A stretch of DNA of 64,000 nucleotides from Darksidea phi (Eukaryota; Ascomycota; Dothideomycetes; Pleosporales; Lentitheciaceae), in assembly GCA_030770425.1 (NCBI GenBank), contig JASJFT010000010.1, forward strand, positions 248,001 to 312,000, read 5' to 3'. The position numbers were made by a program, and so were the translations under genes. Positions 58,795 to 64,000 of this stretch are shown here, in pieces (the first letter of the stretch is position 1; each line of letters starts with the position of its first letter). The notes under the pieces are model-generated. The model had not been told where the DNA came from. It saw only the letters and a list, made by a program, of their open reading frames with translations, and searched no databases.

Positions 58795-60044
58795 GTATAC
58801 ATCGGCGACTGGTGATGGTTCCGGCATCTTCAGAGTGGGTGCCTCCTGTACAACAGTTTGGTGGTATCCAAGTACTTTTAACCTTCTCATTATCTGTTCC
58901 AATGAGTGATGTGCATAATAACAACATCTCTGCGTCGCATTACCTTCCACTGCTGACTTCCGTGACGTCCCTCTCAGCTTACATCTCACCTCAACCAACT
59001 ATTCCAAGGAAATGTAAGACAAGGTACAAATGGTACTTGCATGGAGCAATCCCCTGGAGATTGTCGTTCGCGGACTATCAATCTAACACAATCCGTCATA
59101 CCTCCATCTATCGCATAACGCTACACTCAACTCCGCAGCGTATATCGACTCAAGCAGATAGAGCCCCCAGCCCCAAGCACCGGTTTAGAAAGCCGACTAA
59201 AGGGGTTATTAGCGCTGGGACTAAACACAGTCCGCAATACTGAATGTCTAGAACCCGTCCGATCCGGCCGTACATACTGAGCCTCCGGACGCCGTCAACA
59301 TATACGAGCAAAGTTTCAATCCAGTCTATGCTTTCGACCGCTGCTACGACACGTAAATTCGGCATACAAACTGCGCGCGATTACAAGATGATACGGACAT
59401 CTTATTCGAAAATAATAATAACAGGCACTAACTCCCTTGGATAAGCTCTACGGATTTGTCCTCTACGCTTTCGACATAACCATCTATTCATTTCAGATTT
59501 TCTTTTATTGTCAAAAAATAGCGTAAACCAGGAGAGGAGACACCTTTAGAAGAAACCGGAATGTTAAGAGTACTGGAAAAATAGGTGTTGTAAAAGTTAA
59601 GGTTGGTTGAGCGGAGTGCCACAAGGGCTTTCTCCCTAGGAAAGATGACGTAATTAGACAAAAGGGTAGCTGTGAACTTCCTCGGGAACCCAACTCCTAT
59701 AATATGGTCATGCAGGTTGTAAGTCATAGGTTAAATGCCTGGGATGACTCCAACAGTTCGTCTGCAAGCGAACGATTTTACATATGGGAGCAGGATATAA
59801 ATAGGCCAGGATTCGTGTGTTGATTGCATCTAAGTACAATGCCAAGACATGACTGATAGGAGATTTCTAGAATGTGATGTACACGTAGCAAAATTTCAGA
59901 GCCCGTCTTCTAGTCCTCTACATGAAGCATAGAAAGAGCAACAGTCGCAGGACCGGTCGTTTTACCGCTCGAGCGACATGGATCTCGTTTTCGATGGTCA
60001 AGATTTTCTTGGGCCCTTCACTGCTTCCTCTTATCATCCTTGGA
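58795..60044. other. 1.25 kb convergent intergenic region
   Basis: 3' flanks of the SDR and Atg33-like genes with A/T-richer sequence around 59380-59900. Short frames only. Confidence 0.5.
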
Positions 60045-60686
60045 TTAAAATACGTTAGCGCCATCCCCCCAAATGCCAATAACACCCATCGCAAACGCGA
60101 CGCCTCCTACAACAGCCCTCACACTTTCCGTAAACTTCATCCGTTCCACCTGCTGCCGGACCTGCTCGCCATTCACATCATCGCCCTGTGCCTCCAGATC
60201 CAGTGTTGCTCTCCGCTCATTGCTGCCCTCCTTCAACGAAATCGCGTAGTCGACACCAGGACCGGATACGAAGGTGAATATGGAGGTGTAGAGAAGGTAT
60301 GGATGGCGAAAGCGGGGTGGTGATAGCAGGTAGGCGGAGAAGAGGGCGAATGTGGTTATGTGGCGGAGATAGGATGTGTAGACGCGGGTTTTGGAGGAGA
60401 GATAGGTAAGGGTTGAACGGGCGGTTACGGCGGTGGGGAGAGTGAGTAGGGCGGGAAGAGCTATTGTTGAGAGGGATGCCGAGACGCCCTACAAACCGTC
60501 ATTAGCAATGGTTTGCCTCGTGAAGATATCATTGCCTTCATCCTAGCTCGTCGTAAAGCCAAAGCGGGGACGATAAAGCTTCGACCTTAGCGCCTTTGGA
60601 AATGGACGCAAGCATAAACGTACAGTGAGCAACCCCAGACTTATCGTTCCCACGAACTTGAACAGTGTGTATGTCCCCTTCGACAT
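60045..60686 (-). CDS. ATG33: Atg33-like mitochondrial membrane protein
   Basis: Two exons (60686..60624, 60488..60045) give 168 residues. The 135-base intron has donor GTACGT and acceptor TTGTAG. The product starts MSKGTYTLFKFVGTISLGLL and continues GVSASLSTIALPALLTLPTA, then FALFSAYLLSPRF-like and HPYLLYTSIFTFVSGPGVDY helices, a short acidic loop and a final helix (VRAVVGGVAFAMGVIGIWGD). Four hydrophobic segments and the T-G-V spacing after helix 1 match fungal Atg33 proteins, which sit in the mitochondrial outer membrane and promote mitophagy. The sequence is short and the family diverges quickly, so a DUF1772-type membrane protein is an alternative. Exon 2 has no internal Met. Confidence 0.65.
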
Positions 60687-61244
60687 GGTAGTAGTCGCAA
60701 CTCAATATTGAGTGCTGAGTTGGATTGAGGATTGAGTGGAGCTTCGGCGGTGGCTGGGAAGGCAAGGCTGCTGTCATGCAGATTGACGTTGACCTGACTG
60801 ATCGGAAGCGCGGAGGCATCACGTGATATCAGGATTCGGAGCAGGCGTATGGCCCAAGCTCCTTGGGCTTCCAACTGGCGTGAGTGCGATGAGCGCATTG
60901 CTTGATCATAAGTCATGCTTGGGTCACACGTAGAAGTAGTGATCCTTTGTACGTTATAGTTGTATGAGACCTTACAAGTTTAGGAATCTGTGCCACCATT
61001 CACCAAGTAACTTTCTGTCCATTAGGATGCGAGTAATCTCCATAGCCCGAGCCTCGGCAAGTCGTCGCACCTCAACACGGCACAGCATCAGCTCTCTCTC
61101 GGCCGTAACGGCAACACGGTGTAAGCAGATTTGCATGTATAACTGAAGCTGGATGCCATACTCATTCTCCGTCACTTAAACCCATCACCTCCGACCATCC
61201 CAGAGCCCCTTCACCGACATTAGGCCTGCTCCACCCTCACAACC
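60687..61244. promoter_or_regulatory. Divergent promoter Atg33-like / SPS19
   Basis: 558 bases between divergent ATGs. No oleate-response element could be identified with confidence. Confidence 0.45.
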
Positions 61245-62430
61245 ATGCCTCTCGAGAAGTACCGATACATCAGTGAAGTTTGGAGGGATGGAATTTTTGG
61301 TATGTTTTGCTACGTTACTTTCAGGATACATGTCATCCACAGTACCACAAACCGTCCCGTCCATATCATTTCAACATTCACTGTATAATCCCATGTCCAG
61401 GACCCCAGCTTACCACATATTCATCTAGACAATAAAGTCGTCTTCTGCACCGGCGGCGCGGGCTCAATTTGCTCCGCTCAAGTGCGCGCCCTCGTTCACC
61501 TCGGAGCCAACGCCTGCATAATCGGCCGCAACGTGGAGAAAACCGAGAGGGTGGCCAAAGATATTGCGACGGCAAGGAAAGGTGCGAAAGTGCTAGGCCT
61601 AGGTGCTGTGGATGTAAGGAAGCCGGAGGCGCTTGTTGCTGCGGCAGAGCGTTGCGTGAAAGAGCTTGGGAGTATAGACTTCGTGATGTGAGATTTAGTT
61701 GCCTTGGTGTGTGAGACTAGGACGGGGTGCTGATGCTGTGCAGTGCTGGTGCGGCGGGGAACTTTCTGGCCCCTATCGATCAGTTGTCGACGAACGCGCT
61801 GAAGTCGGTAATGGAAATCGATGTTCTTGGATCTTATAACACCGTAAAGGCAACATTGCCATACTTGATCGAATCAGCCGCGAAGCATCACACGGACGGC
61901 AAGACGCCTCCCAAGAATGGTACCGGTGGTCGCATCATCTTCGTCAGCGCGACATTGCACTATGCTGGCACGCCGCTGCAGAGCCATGTATCAATCGCGA
62001 AGGCAGGTGTGGATGCCATGTCGGTATCTCTAGCCATCGAGCAAGGACCCAAGGGCATTTTGTCCAACGTGATCGCACCTGGACCAATCGCAGACACGGA
62101 GGGTGTTGCTCGTCTGTCTAAAGTGGAGGGCCGCGATCAATCCATGAAATCGATACCGTCTGGACGATTCGGAACGGTGAAGGAGATTGCAGATGCCACA
62201 GTTTATCTGTTCTCGGACAGCGGAAACTACGTCAATGGAGCGGTGGTGGTCGGTAAGTTGCTGCACTGTTTCCGCCGGTCCCGCATGATATCGCTGACGT
62301 TGCTGATGTAGTTGACGGTGGGCAATGGCATACGGCAAGCGTGGACAAGGGCGCGTTTTCATACCCTGACTTCTTGCTATCAGGGGCATCGGTGACCGGA
62401 GTTGCCGGAACTAAGAAGGCAAAGCTATAG
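61245..62430 (+). CDS. SPS19: Peroxisomal 2,4-dienoyl-CoA reductase
   Basis: Four exons (61245..61299, 61429..61687, 61744..62252, 62312..62430) give 313 residues. Intron 1 is 129 bases; choosing acceptor CATCTAG at 61428 restores WRDGIFDNKVVFCTGGAGSI, conserved in the family. Other motifs are ACIIGRNVEK, DFVIAGAAGNFLAPI, the catalytic-region IIFVSATLHYAGTPLQSHVS followed by AKAGVDAMS, NVIAPGPIADTEG and VVVDGGQWHT. The Tyr of the usual YxxxK is replaced in this subfamily (HVSIAKAG), as in other DECR enzymes. The C-terminal AKL is a type 1 peroxisomal targeting signal. The enzyme reduces dienoyl-CoA with NADPH, allowing beta-oxidation of unsaturated fatty acids. Confidence 0.95.
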
Positions 62431-62520
62431 TGAAATCAGTTCCGAGAGTGTCTCGCTCTAATACATACAAGTATTTTAGCTTGACATAGTAAGGTGTAGA
62501 TACATGATGAGCCTTCAATG

Positions 62521-63642
62521 TTCTTGAAGATGCGCCTCTCGATCTTCTTTTATTCGGAAGAACATATTATGTTGCGGGCATTCATATATACCACCCAATA
62601 TCCCAGGCACATAAGCTCTACTATATCCCTTAAGGGGTATATATAACCTATGGATGGTTCCCTAATAGTCATTACAGGTGAGATAATACGATATACGTTC
62701 CCCTAGTAATTACTCTATAATATACTATAATAGCCCTAATATATCGTAAATGTTGAGATACTCTACGAGCTTCTTCGCTTCCTCCAGAGTTAGAAATTCC
62801 TATTTCTTAGACTCTTTAGGCGTAGTCTTGAAAAGTTTTAAAAGATAATATCCGCTATAGTTACTAAAGGCGCATGCGATCGGATACGTTAGTCGAATTA
62901 AATCCTAAGCGCCGATTTCTGTAGTAGCTTTATTGATGTAAACGCAAAATTTAGTCGTTGGAGATAGTACGAAGTTGTATTCTACCTGCTAATATCTAGC
63001 AAGTGATTCCAAAGGTACTTCTAAAGGATAGTTTTTCCGCATGCTCGTATAGTAATAATATGGTCTTAAATTCTCGTACCGATCTACGCAGTCTAGGTGG
63101 GCGAGCGTAGTATTATTCTTTAGGATAAGAACGCTGTACTTGATATAGAGTAGTACATACTCTAATTCGGAATCATGGTAAGTTCGTACATGGTTGTTAA
63201 TGTACGCCGGTCCTTAAGTGATAGAAACTGCCTGTCCGTATGTTTTATAATCGACGGTGCCCTTTAGGTAAGCTTGTGCTGTCGCCGCGAAAGCCTAGAA
63301 AGCTGATAATATCTCCTCTACCTTTGTACCCCTTTTCTTATAAAACGCATCATAGGGGCCACTATCACGCTCTAGGACGTTCGATCGAAGTAGGAGCACG
63401 CAGTCTATACCTTAAGGAACAGAAGAAATACCACATTTATCAATAGGTATACGATGGCTACATTCGCAAAGTAAAATCTGCCTAGGGGGCGTATTACGTT
63501 CTAGTATCGGTACGGAATGTAAATCCACCAACGAATATAAAAGAAGGCGGGACCGTCGTATTACCCAGAATTCCTCCGGCGGATGTGAAATTATAGCGGC
63601 CTCGGAGTGGAAGAAGATGAGCTGCTTGCTGTAGCAATTCAT
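62521..63642 (-). pseudogene. RIP-like decayed reading frame, possible relic of a mobile element
   Basis: One minus-strand frame stays coherent for about 370 codons without a frameshift but is interrupted by roughly nine stops, mostly TAG. Between stops the text is protein-like (DAFYKKRGTKVEEILSAF, VLLYIKYSVLILKNNTTLAH, LDCVDRYENLRPYYYY, NYPLEVPLESLARY, LIRLTYPIACAFSNYSGYYL, EFLTLEEAKKLVEYL). The plus strand is rich in TA and poor in CA/TG, and several stops sit where Trp would fit (KESKK-stop-EFLTL), the expected result of C-to-T RIP at CpA. I cannot name the ancestral protein. No terminal repeats were found, so a mobile origin is inferred from RIP alone. Positions 62431-62520 hold only the SPS19 3' flank. 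Confidence 0.6.
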
Positions 63643-63686
63643 CCCTACTGGATGACTTGACTGGGGGGTTGGTAATCGCTTCTGAC

Positions 63687-63911
63687 GCGTGGGAGATGTC
63701 CAATAGATGCGAATCTCTCGATGCGGGCGATGCGTGGGAGATGTCTAATGGGTGCGAATCTATCGATGCGGGCGATGCGTAGGAGATGTCTAATGGGTGC
63801 GAATCTCTCGATGCGGGCGATGCGTAGGAGATGTCTAATGGGCGCGAATCTCACGATGTGGGCGATGCGTGTGGGGTGTCTAATAGGTGCGATTCTCTCG
63901 ATACGTGAGAG
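63687..63911. repeat. 45-bp minisatellite, five copies
   Basis: Five head-to-tail units of 45 bases begin at 63687, 63732, 63777, 63822 and 63867, each opening GCGTGGGAG or a close variant and containing ATGTCTAATGG and CGATGCGGGCGATGC. Later copies differ by a few substitutions only. Because 45 is divisible by three, frames stay open on both strands as 15-residue repeats (plus strand MRRRCLMGANLSMRA; minus strand RFAPIRHLLRIARIE). I see no start context or neighbouring coding sequence, so I call it noncoding. The last 89 bases of the window show nothing further. Confidence 0.85.
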
Positions 63912-64000
63912 AGAGTTGAGGCTAAGCTCATATGGCGTAGTTGGACCGACTTCATCTTCTTCAAGCCCAGCAGTCGCAAGTTGATCCAGGTAAAAACCGT

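Noticed and set aside
63721..63984. Plus-strand repeat protein over the minisatellite
   Set aside because: Openness follows from the 45-base period; there is no start context, and the minus strand is equally open.

Overview
The window is nuclear DNA from a filamentous ascomycete (Pezizomycotina), most likely a dothideomycete-type fungus. I infer this from many intron-split genes whose introns are mostly 45-65 bases with GTAWGT-like donors, CTGAC or CTAAC branch points and CAG/TAG acceptors, from a velvet-family regulator, from mitochondrial type II fatty-acid synthesis, and from one element at the right end that looks mutated by repeat-induced point mutation (RIP). Exon joins were worked out by eye from splice motifs plus frame. 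For every multi-exon gene with a settled model, the listed exons add up to a whole number of codons.

Layout. 0-4.2 kb: a velC-like velvet regulator (minus) and a Bin3-type RNA-cap methyltransferase (plus) share a 1.65 kb G/C-rich divergent promoter. 4.2-8.3 kb: no recognisable gene. 8.3-16.2 kb: a DUF1349 protein, a secreted Ser/Thr-rich protein, the Nudix enzyme YSA1 and a single-pass membrane protein. 16.9-25.6 kb: squalene epoxidase ERG1, mitochondrial ketoacyl synthase CEM1, a nickel/cobalt permease, a small secreted cysteine-rich protein and ADE8. 26.2-42.9 kb: a dense housekeeping block with HAT1, a ZIP9/Atx2 metal transporter, UTP16/BUD21, a Sel1-repeat mitochondrial protein, a GATase-like protein, VMS1, ETF beta, TAH18 and a two-RRM protein. 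42.9-46.7 kb: an accessory pocket with a broken Hint (hedgehog/intein) domain gene and a small cryptic gene. 46.7-62.4 kb: twinfilin, SFC1, the pseudo-carboxypeptidase ECM14, a Sec7-PH ARF exchange factor, an SDR, an Atg33-like protein and the peroxisomal dienoyl-CoA reductase SPS19. 62.4-64 kb: a RIP-like decayed reading frame followed by a 45-bp minisatellite.

The genes form no single pathway. Shared themes are mitochondrial and peroxisomal metabolism (CEM1, ETF beta, SFC1, SPS19, the Sel1 protein, Atg33-like) and ribosome or protein quality control (UTP16, VMS1). Many neighbours are divergent or closely convergent. I found no CRISPR array, rRNA or convincing tRNA, and no clearly new multi-gene system. 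The least explained material is the decayed Hint locus, the RIP-like frame and the 4.1 kb gene-free stretch.
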